A DNA stretch of 64,000 nt from Kalaharituber pfeilii (Eukaryota; Ascomycota; Pezizomycetes; Pezizales; Pezizaceae), in NCBI GenBank assembly GCA_015179045.1, contig WHUZ01000013.1, forward strand, positions 372,001-436,000, read 5' to 3'. The translations under genes and the position numbers were made by a program. Positions 11,161-21,475 of the stretch are shown piece after piece. Under the pieces are notes generated by a model. That model saw only the letters and a program-made list of their open reading frames with translations. It made no database searches and was not told where the DNA came from. Position 1 is the stretch's first letter. Each line of letters starts with the position of its first letter.

Positions 11161-11775
11161 TATATATTAAATTAAAAAAAAAAAAAAGAAAAAACGCAAA
11201 AAATACTGAACTGATAATAGATATACCGAGTAACACAGCACAAAAACACATTATTAAACCATCTAATTCCCATCATAGCCAACAGGGCAGCACACGAGTT
11301 ATGATATTTAAAATAGAAAAAAGAAAAATAAAAGAAAAAAAAGAAAATAGTAGTAAAAAAAAATATAATAAAACATTCAGAAAAAAAAAAAAAAAATAAA
11401 ATAAAAAAAAATAAAAAATAACAAAATCCAATAGATCCCGTCAAAATCTTCAGCTGAACGTCATAGAACCCACAATATCAATGGAATGAAAGAGATAGAA
11501 CCTCGCCATAGCTCTTAGGGTGGCATGCGAGTATTGACATAAAATATAAAATAAAAAAAAGAGATAGAGATAAACAAGCCATACGAAAATGAAACTCACA
11601 GGAAAAGAAATAAAGAGAAAGAAACGGAGGAAAAAAGACACTCTGAAGGCGGACCGTGTATGAAAAGAGACAAAAGCAATACTAACAGGCCATATAAATA
11701 CAAGCAACTGAAGACCAAGAAAAAATGAGAGGAAACAAAGAGAAAAAAGTTAAAAAATTAAAAAAAAAAAACCCC
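11160..11775. repeat. A-rich region with old LINE tails
   Basis: Long interrupted A runs (11170-11450, 11540-11560, 11750-11772). A diverged tail A (CATAGCCAACAGGGCAGC, then CACGAGTTATGATAT) lies at about 11275-11315. The Phe-rich minus ORFs are homopolymer artefacts. Confidence 0.65.
11500..11557 (+). mobile_element. micro-insertion of LINE tail A (58 bp)
   Basis: ACCTCGCCATAGCTCTTAGG, then GTGGCATGCGAGTATTGACA and an A-rich end. AAAGAGATAGA flanks it at 11489-11499 and 11558-11568. The hairpin stem has drifted to GCTC/GGGT but can still pair with wobbles. Confidence 0.82.
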
Positions 11776-11929
11776 TCTGGATACCACCTAAGACTATCCG
11801 GGTCCGGGAAAGGATGAACCTCGATCACTTGCTGTTAGCGTAAGCTAACAGGGCATCCTTATATGGATCCCATGACTCCATCTCCTCCTCGTCCTCCTTA
11901 CCTCCCTCATCCTCATTCTCTCCGTCATT

Positions 11930-11983
11930 TTTTTTTTTTTTTAATTTCATTACTCGCATGCCGCCTGAAAGGCTATGGCGAGG
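11930..11983 (-). mobile_element. micro-insertion of LINE tail A (54 bp)
   Basis: Minus-strand CCTCGCCATAGCCTTTCAGG, CGGCATGCGAGTAATGAAAT and poly(A). The perfect 13-bp duplication TCTCTCCGTCATT lies at 11917-11929 and 11984-11996. The stem reads GCCT/AGGC, a compensatory change from GCCC/GGGC. It splits a GA-rich low-complexity tract (GAT-type repeats, 11870-12110). Confidence 0.88.
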
Positions 11984-12359
11984 TCTCTCCGTCATTGTCC
12001 TCATCATCCTTGTCGTCCTCCTTATCGTCCCCGTCGTCGTTGTTAGTATCCCCCCCATCGTCCCTATCGTCGTCGTCGTTAGTATTCCCCCCGTCATTGT
12101 CACTTTCTGTTATGGCTAAGGTGAGACTTACTCGATAAGAGGAACACTTACCCTGAACCATTAGTAAGACCAATGCTGATAGAGCGGACTGATCACCCGT
12201 TAGGCTTGGCAGAAGGTTCTATGTCTTTCGAATAGGATACTTAGTGCTACGGAAGTGTGTGTCATTATTTATGGTAGGGTTTCTGGACCTCTAAGGCACT
12301 CAGTTCATGAAGCTAATATACGCACAGGCATTAGTACATATCATTATCTTGCGTCTGTA

Positions 12360-12455
12360 GCCTGCCTCCGGGCTTCGAGGGTCTAGACCCAGGGGCCCTG
12401 CCATGGCGAACAGCTACAAGCGGGGTCACGTGAAAAAAAAAAAAAAAAAAAAAAA
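12360..12455 (+). mobile_element. short insertion of LINE tail B (96 bp)
   Basis: Contains CCCTGCCATGGCGAACAGCT, AAGCGGGGTCACGTGA and poly(A). The perfect 14-bp duplication ATCTTGCGTCTGTA lies at 12346-12359 and 12456-12469. It interrupts the left arm of the long-TIR element; the right arm lacks it, so it is younger than the element. Confidence 0.9.
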
Positions 12456-12590
12456 ATCTTGCGTCTGTACTATTTTTGCATGATTCTGCTATGTGGACCT
12501 ATTAACACATACAGTGGCAGTAATAGGGATATACTACGTTGCCAGTCATTTATTCACTTGTTGACTAGTCATGTATGACTGCGCTTAAGT

Positions 12591-12600
12591 CTATATAAGC
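12591..12600 (+). promoter_or_regulatory. inward-facing TATA-like box in left TIR
   Basis: CTATATAAG lies in the left arm; its mirror copy is at about 14000-14010 in the right arm, pointing toward the cargo gene. Position and conservation suggest a core promoter; function is inferred. Confidence 0.4.
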
Positions 12601-12749
12601 GCCGGCTGGTGATAGCATAGTTAAAAGAAATCAAGACACTAGTGGTGTTCTAAGTTCTCTATAACTCTGAAACCTATCGTTTCCTTATTACGCCCGTGAA
12701 TCGCTCCGCTCCGCTGCGCGCTCCATGCCAAACAGCTGCCCATTTCGGC

Positions 12750-12835
12750 CCGCAGTATATACACCTCCGTAGCGACTCCGGCCCGCCGTATACATACCTC
12801 CGTAGCGACTCCGGCCTGCCGAATACGCACCTCCA
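12750..12835. repeat. 33-bp minisatellite, left arm
   Basis: About two to three copies of CCTCCGTAGCGACTCCGGCC, then YGCCGTATAC. This is the contracted counterpart of the longer array in the right arm. Confidence 0.8.
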
Positions 12836-12874
12836 TAGCCGTAACATCCAGTGCCTTCCAGCGCCTACCGGAGC

Positions 12875-13606
12875 CTAGCCCCTGACGCCCATAACACTTT
12901 CTTCCCCTTCGTCATCCTCATCCTCCTCGTCATCGTCCTTGTCCGTCTCGTTGTCAGACTCTATTGTCTCCCCGCTAAAGTACCTTCCTAGCCTTTCAGA
13001 AGCTTTCGCCGAAGCATCTGCAAGCCGCTGAGCATATGCCTTCTGATGCTCGTCACTGACGGCATAGGGTAGGCCTCGCTTGATAGCCCTTGGTTTGCAT
13101 ACTGCGGCTATCTTCTCAACTATCAACCCCTTGATTATATTCAGGAGCTGACGTTGCATAGCTCCATTGAAGTCCCTCCTCCATTGGTCGTATATGCGGC
13201 GATAATATCCTGGCCACCTCAGTCAGTCTACACCTGGACATTCAGTATACGTTACCGGTTGGATACTTACTGAAGGAGTTTGCGTAGTTGAAATCGGGTG
13301 GTTCATTGAACTCACCCTCCACCCAGATGCCTAGCAGATGATAAATGCACGCGCAGACAAGAGCAATAAAGGTACCATTTATCATTTTGATAAATTCCGG
13401 CTCTGTGTTACCTAGCATCCTTGGGCCCGCGAAATACTTATCATAAATGATGGTAACGATTTCAGGAGCGCTGAACCTGTACAGGCAGTCCTATTCGCTG
13501 TCAGACTCTCAATATCACTCTATAGACAGAGACTGGCTGCTACCTCACGATCTTTTTCTGGACAGGTGAAGCTGTCACCTTCTATGAGCCGCCGTACATG
13601 AACGCG
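12875..13606 (-). CDS. DUF6532-like protein carried by long-TIR element
   Basis: A spliced gene reads inward from the right arm. Inferred exons are about 13606-13544, 13490-13271 and 13209-12875. The intron at 13270-13210 has a GTAAGT donor and CCAG acceptor and joins NYANSF to RYYRRIYDQW in frame; the first intron is less certain. The product has a helical core (CLYRFSAPEIVTIIYDKYF, then FIALVCACIYHLLGIWVEGE) resembling fungal DUF6532 proteins, then a basic segment and an acidic tail (ETDKDDDEEDEDDEGEE). Function of this family is unknown. The start is unsure: the frame runs upstream through one TAA into the minisatellite ORF that begins with ATG at 13909. It is wholly contained within the inverted repeats. 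It could be the mobility protein of a novel element, captured cargo, or a decayed copy. Confidence 0.55.
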
Positions 13607-13679
13607 TATGTGTTACGGGCGTGAGGGGCTAGGCTCCGGTGGGCGCTGGAAGGCACTGGATGTTACGGCTACGGCGGAG

Positions 13680-13862
13680 TGTATACGGCGGGTCGGAGTC
13701 GCTACGGAGGTTTGTATACGGCGGGCCGGAGTCGCCACGGAAGCGTGTATACGGCGGGTCGGAGTCGCTACGGAGGTTTGTATACGGTGGGCCGGAGTCG
13801 CCACGGAAGTGTGTATACGGCGGGCCGAAATGGCTACGGAGGTATATATACGGCGGGCCGAA
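13680..13862. repeat. 33-bp minisatellite, right arm
   Basis: About five to six copies of TATACGGCGGGTCGGAGTCG, then CTACGGAGGTTTG. Because 33 is a multiple of three, every frame is open and encodes 11-residue repeats (VYTAGRSRYGG on the plus strand; RRIHTSVATPA on the minus strand). Confidence 0.9.
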
Positions 13863-14474
13863 TGGGCAGCTGTTTGGCATGGAGCGCGCAGCGGAGCGGA
13901 GCGATTCATGGGCGTAATAAGGAAACGATAGGTTTCAGAGTTATAGAGAACTTAGAACACCGCTAGTGTCTTGATTCTTTTAACTATGCTATCGCTTGTA
14001 CTTATATAGACTGTGTTCGTCATACATGACTAGTCAAACAAGTAAATAAATGACAACCAACGTGATTAACTCTTATCGGTTGTACTACAAGCAATAATGA
14101 GAAAACGTAATCGAAACATGCAAAAATAGTACAAGACAAAGATAACGATATGTACTAATGCATGTGCGTATATTAGTAAAGCTTTCGTAAGTAGAGTGCA
14201 TGCGTTAAGCAGGGTTTTGAACCATAATTAGTGACACACACTTCCGTAGCACTACCCTATTCGAAGAAGATGCGAGAATCAACAGCCAAGCCTAACGGGT
14301 GATCAGTCCGGTCAGTCAGCATTGGTCTTATGTACTGATTTCAGGGTAAGTGTTTGCCCCTTGGCGGGCCCTAATCATTTTAGACTATCTTGTCGAATAG
14401 AACTCACATGCTAGACCTGTTAACCATCCATTATGTCTCTTACCCGCAGCTTACTCTTATTACTAACAGAAATT

Positions 14475-15590
14475 TCCAGGCGGGATCCTGAGTGTCTGTC
14501 ACCTTGCATTGTCTCATAAATTGTAGGATTCATATGCTAGACCCTGATTAGTATGCGATGTCTTACACGGGTTTGTGACAGACTAGGTTCCGAGCGGGAT
14601 CATGAGCGGCTGGAAATTTTATTATTCCATCCCGGCATAGGTCGAGAGAATGTGGAGTACTAGACGTTCAGAATCCCCGCATGGATCCATTAGTAGGATG
14701 GACGCTCAGAACCTTATTTTCGTATCCACTACTAGGGCGGGAGCTCATGATCCTGCCCGGAATTTTGATTAGTCGCAATAAGATCCTGAGCGTCCACCGC
14801 CTTGATATTTGTCTTTCCACCAATGGAATTTCCAAGTGGCGACCTTGAACGTCTAGCACTCCACATTTTCTTAACCTACTATTGCAACTCAAGTCCCGCC
14901 CAGAAATTTCTACTAGTCACAATTCGTCTGAGAAAATGCAAAGGTAGATGTTCAGGATTCTGCTTGGAAATTTCATAAGTGTGAAAGCAATATATCAAGC
15001 CGGTGGATGCTCAGCATCTTATTACAACTAATGGAAATTTCCGGGCGGGACTTGAGTTACAACAGTAGGTCAAGAAAATGCGGAGTACTAGATGTTCAGA
15101 ATCCCCACTTGGATCCATTAGTAGGGTGGATGCTTAGGATCTTATTGCAACTAATGGAAATTTCCAGGCGGGACTTGAGTTGCAACAGTAGGTGGAGAAA
15201 ATATGGAGTGCTAGATGTTCAAGATCCCTGCTTGGAAATTCCAAAGCACTATTGACGCTTAGGATCTTATTGCGACTAATCAAAACTCCGGGCAGGATCA
15301 TGAGCAGCTGGTTATCCCGCTCTAGTAGTGGATATAGAAATCAGGTCCTGAGCGTCCACCGCCTTGATATTGTCTTTCCACCAATGGAATTTCCAAGCAG
15401 GGATCCTGAATGTCTAACACTCCACATTTTCTCCATCTACTGTTGCAACTCAAGGTCCATCCAGAAATTTCCATTAGTGGCAATAAGATCCTGAGTGTCC
15501 ACTGCTTTGATACTGCTTTGAAATTTTTCAAGCAGGATCCTAAATGTCTAGCACCTCGTACTGTCTGGGTCCTGACCATCCACCATAGCA
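14475..15590. repeat. CACTA-type subterminal repeat array
   Basis: A degenerate motif GGATCCTGAGYGTCYA occurs about 19 times in both orientations (for example 14485, 14783, 15343, 15486 forward; 14699, 15002, 15126, 15252 reverse), usually 40-60 bp apart. Larger blocks (AATGGAAATTTCC, CTACTGTTGCAACTCAAG) share the pattern. Dense two-way copies of a short motif just outside the transposase gene are characteristic of CACTA/Spm elements, where they bind transposase. ORFs here are artefacts of the repeats. Confidence 0.75.
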
Positions 15591-15860
15591 CTGTGGAAGC
15601 TTTTGTCTGCTCAAAAAAAAACAAGTTTGCATTCCCATTGAGTGGCTAACACTACTATACAAACCAATAAAGAAAATAACTAAGTACAGAGAAACCAGAA
15701 AATGTATCAACCGGAATAAGGTGAACCTTCCCCAACTCCTATACAGATGTAACTCACTACCAAATAAATATAATAACTCAATAAAAATGAAAAGAAATTC
15801 ACAATTTGAGAGAGATATCTGACCTGATGTGTCCAATCATATACTCTAAGTAGTTCTAGA

Positions 15861-17415
15861 ATGCCTCCTGTTAGAACTTACATTGGATTGAACATTCCCC
15901 CTTATCCTAGGTATTTTCGTTCAAACAAGCCATATCGAAGTGTTACTCAATGGAGCGGAAAGGAAATGCGGTACTTTGGGAGGATGATTTTGGCTTGTTT
16001 TACAGCTGCTCTTCGTCGTCAAGTGGACAATCAGGGTATGGATGGAGCCACTCATGTGAGCTTCTCAAAAGCGATCAAGGCTGTATGATATCTGTCAGAC
16101 TTCTGCCTCATGGCGCAATATCCTAGCTATACGCAAGAGACTGTGATGTACATGAAGAACTATCTAACCAAGTTTCATGAATATAGTAATGTCTTCATCG
16201 AGTTTAGAGCCAGTAAAGCAGCCAAGAAGTACGCAAAGAAGGCTGCTAAGAAGCTGGCATGGGACCAAGCCACTCTTTATGATTACTTCAAGACAGCGAC
16301 TTGCCCTGCCTTGGCGAGCAGCTGCGCGCGGGGTCACGTGACAAAAAAAAAAAAAAAAAAAAAAAAAGACAGCGACTTAGAAAGCAAACCTCCGAAAAGA
16401 GCATCGTGAGGAGCGGGCAGCGCTTGTTCAGGATATTGTACAGTGCAATTCGTCATTCAACTTCCCGAAGCTTCATCTGCTATCACATTATACTGAACAG
16501 GTATTCCGGTTTGGAAGTCTTCCACAGTGCTCAACGGAGATATCGGAAGCCATGCACAAACCGTTAAAGGACGCCTATAGGCGGTCGAATAAGGTGGACG
16601 CAACCGAGCAGATACTGGATATATATACTCGCACGCATAGTATGGCAATGTTAGAGAAAAATTTAGTTGCATGGTCACGGATTCTTCCCTTGCCAAGGGA
16701 ATATTTAGATGCTTTGGAGGGTCGAGAACTAGATGGTGAACAGTCAAAAGTGGATCAAGAGCAGCTGATAGTCTGGCTGATGCAAAAACAGCACATTGAA
16801 GAGATTGTGCTAGGAAAACATGGAAAGAGGAGGCGAGACTTAAAGCTGTTGGACGTTGCAGATGAGTTACATCTGCCTCGCCTTGTTGAGCTGACTTACA
16901 AGTTTTTCCAGTTACACTACATGCATGCATGTCCTGCGGATGAGGACAAGCTAGCAATGTATCCTGCTAAGATCTTTACAGCCATTGACATTAAAGTTCC
17001 GGACTTTCAAGGGCAAGAGATACAATGACACATAGCTAGATGCACAGGAACTAGAAGGTTTCGAAATCGTTCTGCTCCACAGGCAGATTGGGTGTGGGTG
17101 CGCTATAAAGCCAAGGAAGACAATCGAGTGGGTGAACTAAATGGGCAAATTCCTGGTAAACTGAAAGGGATTATCAGGGTCTACGATGAGACTGAGAGTG
17201 TTGTATATGAGCTTACTTATATTACATTATTGAGGGTGAAAAATAATAATCCAAAACCACAGGGGGAGGAGGGCATGGTCAGAGTGGAGAACCATGGGGA
17301 GGATAAATCGGACCGTGTGGTAAATGTATCGGACATTGAGGGGATAGCTCATCTCATTGAGTTAGAGCCAGGGCGATGTTGGATAGTGAATAGCAGAATA
17401 GATTTGACTATGTGA
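15861..17415 (+). pseudogene. CACTA/Plavaka-like transposase, inactivated
   Basis: Conceptual translation gives the C-terminal half of a fungal CACTA-type (Plavaka-like) transposase: TYIGLNIPPYPRYFRSNKPY near the start, KYAKKAAKKLAWDQ, then after removal of an insertion FNFPKLHLLSHYTEQVFRFG and EISEAMHKPLKDAYRRSNK, ADWVWVRYKAK, and a terminal GRCWIVNSRIDL. The frame is broken by a TGA (16086-16088), a TAG just after the nested insertion (about 16377), and a TGA (17026-17028). The catalytic N-terminal part is not seen upstream, where the subterminal array lies. Family assignment rests on remembered family motifs, not an alignment. Confidence 0.75.
16303..16366 (+). mobile_element. micro-insertion of LINE tail B (64 bp)
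   Basis: CCTGCCTTGGCGAGCAGCTG, CGCGGGGTCACGTGAC and poly(A). The perfect 12-bp duplication AGACAGCGACTT lies at 16291-16302 and 16367-16378. Removing the insert plus one duplication restores the transposase frame across the site apart from a TAG. Confidence 0.92.
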
Positions 17416-17559
17416 AATCAACTATATGATTGAAGACTATGTATTAGATTAGATCTAAATATTTAATATCAATTATTTTATAGTAAACGAAGACAAATAT
17501 GGCTAGTAAAGAGAATGTATTTGATAATGGAGATCTGAGTAGAGGAGGAATAGTAGATT

Positions 17560-18065
17560 GATTAAAGCTGGAGGAAGAGGAAAAGAACTTTATATTAAGA
17601 CGTAGAAGAAAAGAGTACTATAGCAGGACTCACAGAAGAAAAATAGTGTACTAGAATACAAAGAAAAAGAATTTATATTAGAGTGTAGAGGAGAAGAATA
17701 TTATATCAGGATGCCGAAGAGGAGAACTTTATATCAGGACGCAGAAGAGGAGAACTTTATATTAGGACACAGGCGAGGAAGACTTTATATCAGGATGCAG
17801 AAGAGAACTTTATATCAGGACGCAGAAGAGAAGAATGTTATGTCAGGATACAAATGAAAAAACTTTGTATTAAGATATAGAAAAGAAGAATATTATGTCC
17901 AGATGTATATAAAAAAAGTACTATAACAAGACACAAAGAAGAAAAATAATGTGTCAGGATATAAAAGAAAAGAATATTATATCTGGATACAGAAATACAT
18001 ATATATATATCTAGAGGTATAAAAGAAAAGAATAAAAAAAGAATTTGAGGACGCACCTATATAGC
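17560..18065. repeat. minisatellite, ~27-36 bp units
   Basis: Repeats of GAAGAGGAGAACTTTATATC, AGGACGCA, drifting to AAAAGAAGAATATTATGTCC, AGATACA at the right. It follows the CACTA transposase and may be its 3' subterminal region. Confidence 0.75.
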
Positions 18066-18134
18066 TTCCGGACGCACTTTTTTCTTTCCTGATGAGCCTT
18101 GTAGCCAGGTGGTATATGTATATTCAAAACAAGT

Positions 18135-20222
18135 ACAAAAAAACTAGTTGCAAGTCCCGCTTTCAACCACCTATGGAAGGAGAGGGTAGTAAGGAGGATC
18201 AAGGCAGTCGACCCGAATATAGCAGCCTTCATGAAAGGGTTTCTACAGCCGAACAAATTCCAGATCTCGTAGGACGGGAAGACCAGAGGCAGAGGCAGGA
18301 TGACAGATGGGACTCCCCAAGGCTCCTCCCTATCTCCGGTGCTTTTTGTTGTCGGAATAGCACTGGTAACAGAGAAGGCAGAGAAGCAAAAGTTTACCTG
18401 CTCCTACATTGACAACACTCATAGCGTTTTGTCCAACAAGTCGCTGAGACAACTAAAGCAGGATATACAGGAACATCACGTGAAGATGACCAAAGAGGCA
18501 ATGGAGAAGGGGTTCGAACTGGATTACTGAAAGTTTGAAGCCCTTATCATAGGCACAAAGAGGCAGAGCTACAGACTGGTAGGACTTTATATCGACTAGG
18601 AGATGAAGTTTAATGACCACTTCGACAGAAGACTACAGCTGAGCAAGGTGGCATAGAAGGTGGTGTCCTGGTATGATGACGGCTAGATAGTATCCACTGT
18701 TTCACACAGGTACCGGTATCTAGAGCTGGCGGAATGAAGCCTCAAGGGCGTCCTCAATAATCAAATGTTAAGAAAAGAGTCTTCAATTGTCTTGTCTGTA
18801 CGTATCCATGTCTGTCCATGTCTGTATATCTCCGTATATGTCTCCATATCCCTCCACACAGTTCTATCTACATACAATTTATAGACTACCTTCACCTGCC
18901 AACTGAGTCTATACATACATATCTCACTTCTTAATCATAATTTTCTTCCTCATCCTATGCATGTGTCATCATGTGGCCCTACTGCTGAGTACCGCTCTGG
19001 CCCGCATATGGCCTTATTCTTTCCATGGTTACCACCACACCGGCTAGATAAGATACTACCAGCCAAAAGGAGGCAACTCTACACTGGCATTGCCAGGAAT
19101 ATAGCGACCTGGGGCAGCTGGGCATGGCGAGCTATGCACAAGGTACCCCAGCAGAACACAAACTCAGACAGCTGGAAAAATGGTAATACTTAGTAGCGAG
19201 GGAGATTACCGAGGTCCTCTAGGGGACAAGAAGAGATGTGGTTGAAGGGTTGATAAAACTGGAATTGGTCAAGGAATTTGTCAGTAGGGAGGTTGAGAGG
19301 GTAGAGGCCAGGGTATTGAGATTCAGAGACGAACTGATCAAAGACCCATAACCAGACAAAAGATACTTGAGGGGCTCACTTGAGGAATGCGAGCCTCTGC
19401 TACTCCACATTTACCTGTATCACTCTAAAGACCTTCCCAGAGAAGACTGAGAAGCTATCATTGCCACAGAAGAAGACAAAGGGTATACACCAATGGGAGC
19501 AGGTTAGAAGACAGAACAGGTGCTGGAGTCTATCATGGCAGCAACAATACCTCCATATACCTGGGAATATGCTGTATGGTGAATGATATAGAGATGATAG
19601 CCGTGGGAGAAGCCCTGGGAAAGGACGGGGAGATATTGATAGTCACTGACTCCAGGGTTACCATAATGAGAATGCAGGGGATAGCTAGGGGGGATCCAAC
19701 TCCAAAGGGTCCTGCAAGATTGGTAAGGAGGTAGTGGGAGGAGAGGACAGTCTGAGGTGATAGAGATATAGTGATATTATGGGTGAAGGCACACAAAGGC
19801 ATCAAACGCAACACCGAGGTAGACATGGCAGCCAAGATTGGCATAGCACTGCAATACCAAGACGAGGTAGTTACCCAAGCAGGCATAAGACAATACGCAA
19901 ATGCATGGAGGGCTAATAAGAGAAAAAGGCTATAGCTGTCGTACCAGCCTTTGGAATATCTGGGGAATAGGAGGAGGATAGCCACCCTTGCAGGCATGCT
20001 GGGGAATAAGAGTCTGCAGTAGTGGAAGCACTAGATAAGGAGGGATGAATTACCGATGTGTAGGTGGTATGGCAAAGCTCTCGAGAACTTTGCTCACATA
20101 ATGAATGAATACGAGGCGTGGAAGAAAAGACTCTCGCGGGAGGAGATGGGGTTGAAGCACCCAACGAAGCCAGGCGGGGAAGGAAACATGCTGGCGGAGG
20201 TCTTGGACTGGGCAGCGGACTA
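18135..20222 (+). pseudogene. decayed Tad-like LINE: RT, RNase H, C-terminus
   Basis: Frames broken by many stops and shifts retain in order: a reverse-transcriptase stretch FMKGFLQPNKFQI; the RT motif DGTPQGSSLSPVLFV (18303-18347); a degenerate catalytic box SYIDNTHS where YVDD is expected; RNase H with VYTNGSR, LIVTDSRVTI and ILWVKAHKGI; a C-terminal LAGMLGNKSL region with a damaged knuckle (CRWYGKALENFAH). The 5' half (ORF1, endonuclease) is absent. No tail hairpin or poly(A) was found downstream, where it meets the 3' end of msrA. It is older than the 58.9-kb copy. Confidence 0.85.
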
Positions 20223-20263
20223 ATTTTCCTTTAACATCGGGTTACAGTTCGTTTTGTCTTTTA

Positions 20264-20969
20264 CTATTCTCCCATATTCTCCCTTCTGCTCATTATGTAC
20301 TTAATCTCCATATTACCCTGCTTCTGCATTTCCAAGACCTGTGCAAAAGCACCAATGGACAAACACACCTTATCCAGATACAGCTGATGATACTCCTCCG
20401 CATTCCACCACGGCCTTCTCCTAACTATCTCCGTAACCACAGTCTTATTTGCAAACCACCTCTCCTGCACTCTCTTCTTCACCTCATTCGCAACCTTCTC
20501 CTCCCGCTCGTCCTCCACGAATATGGCACTCCGATACTGGCTCCCTCTGTCCGGTCCCTGCCCGCCAGCATCGCACGGGTCATGCATGCGGAAAAAAAAA
20601 CTCCACCAGCTCCTCGTACTTTAGCTTCTGTGGGTCGTAGAGCACCTCCAGCGCCTCTGCATGGCCTGTGGTCCCGCTACCCACGGTGAGGTACGTAGGC
20701 GACGCCGTAGCTCCGCCTATATACCCCACACGAGTGTCGGTAAGCCCGCTGTTGGATGATGTCAAAGGAAACCGCCGGCGAAAGGCAGACTCGGTGCCCC
20801 AGAAACAGCCAGCTGCGAAGTAGGCATGCTTTGCGCTTGCGGGTGGCGGGTTTGGTAGGCTACTTCCGATTGGCGCAGCGACGGCAGAACTCTGCGACAC
20901 AGAGGAGCCCATGAGGAGAGTCGTAATGGGCCTGAATGCACGCTTGAGATATGTGGGGATGCGCGGCAT
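20264..20969 (-). CDS. msrA: peptide-methionine (S)-S-oxide reductase, frameshifted
   Basis: Reduces methionine-S-sulfoxide in oxidised proteins using thioredoxin. The first frame (20969-20601) encodes an N-terminal extension, the catalytic [24 protein letters not shown] and [16 protein letters not shown]. The second frame (20589-20264) encodes [22 protein letters not shown] and [11 protein letters not shown]. They join if the A9 run at 20592-20600 were one base shorter, giving FFFRMHDP as in the family. So this is a sequencing error, a real frameshift, or a pseudogene. After LYLDK the family's NPGGY.CPTH tail is missing; GTGTGT directly after Lys could be a splice donor, but no last exon was found and a LINE abuts this end. 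Confidence 0.8.
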
Positions 20970-21102
20970 GTAGGTATTTTGAATTAATGTGTTGAAGTTT
21001 GCAGTGTCAACCGACAGTAAGTGTTAGGGGCCTCCTAGATCTAGAAGATAATTGATTTGTTAGCCGCTGCAACAACTGTGAAAACCGGATTTACGATGGC
21101 TT

Positions 21103-21105
<3 letters not shown>

Positions 21106-21137
<32 letters not shown>

Positions 21138-21461
21138 TTCATTAATCGCATGCCGCCCTATGGGCTATGGCGATGTTTAGTTACAGTGGTATGATGGAAA
21201 AATGATAATGAAAAAGTAAAGAAAAATCGATAATGAAAGAGTAAAGAAAAATTGAACCGTCCTATTCCTCCCCCGCCCATTCCAATATTTCCGCCATGTT
21301 TGTGTCCTTATCTAACTGTCTTATCACGTCTGCTCCTCTTGCGGTTTCCTGTTCCATGCCGAGCAGCTACTCTTTATGTGATCCCAGGTCTCCGGCGCTT
21401 CGCCGCACCATCTGCACTCCGGGGAGGTGGCCTTTCCAATCCTGAATCTCCATTCCTTCAG
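21106..21461 (-). mobile_element. 5'-truncated LINE with zinc knuckle (356 bp)
   Basis: Poly(T), then the tail A hairpin, a short 3'-UTR and the ORF2 C-terminus (EWRFRIGKATSPECRWCGEA, ending DHIKSSC; CX2CX8HX4C). The perfect 14-bp duplication TACGATGGCTTAAA lies at 21092-21105 and 21462-21475. It lies upstream of msrA (which is on the same strand) and could be in its promoter region. Confidence 0.93.
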
Positions 21462-21475
21462 TACGATGGCTTAAA

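Larger units (their letters stand above)
12140..14356. mobile_element. 2.2-kb element with ~750-bp terminal inverted repeats
   Basis: The left arm (about 12140-12897) and right arm (about 13608-14356) are inverted copies over their full length. Both start AACACTTACCCTGAA from the outside, then share GACTGATCACCCGTTAGGCT, GTGCTACGGAAGTGTGTGTC, TTAGTACATATC, GACTAGTCATGTATGAC, CTATATAAG, AAGTTCTCTATAACTCTGAA and the 33-bp minisatellite. The arms differ by indels and by a LINE tail in the left arm. The ~700-bp centre holds one spliced gene on the minus strand. Long TIRs are typical of MULE or foldback elements, but no 8-11 bp duplication was visible and no transposase is present. Confidence 0.82.

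Noticed and set aside
11172..11444. Phe-rich ORFs that look like membrane proteins
   Set aside because: Artefacts of interrupted poly(A) read on the minus strand.
13608..13966. Overlapping 80-107 aa ORFs in all frames with 11-residue repeats
   Set aside because: A 33-bp minisatellite is open in every frame; only the one continuous with the DUF6532-like gene was kept as a possible N-terminal extension.
16457..16957. 166-aa minus-strand ORF
   Set aside because: Antisense to the transposase remnant, which has recognisable motifs.
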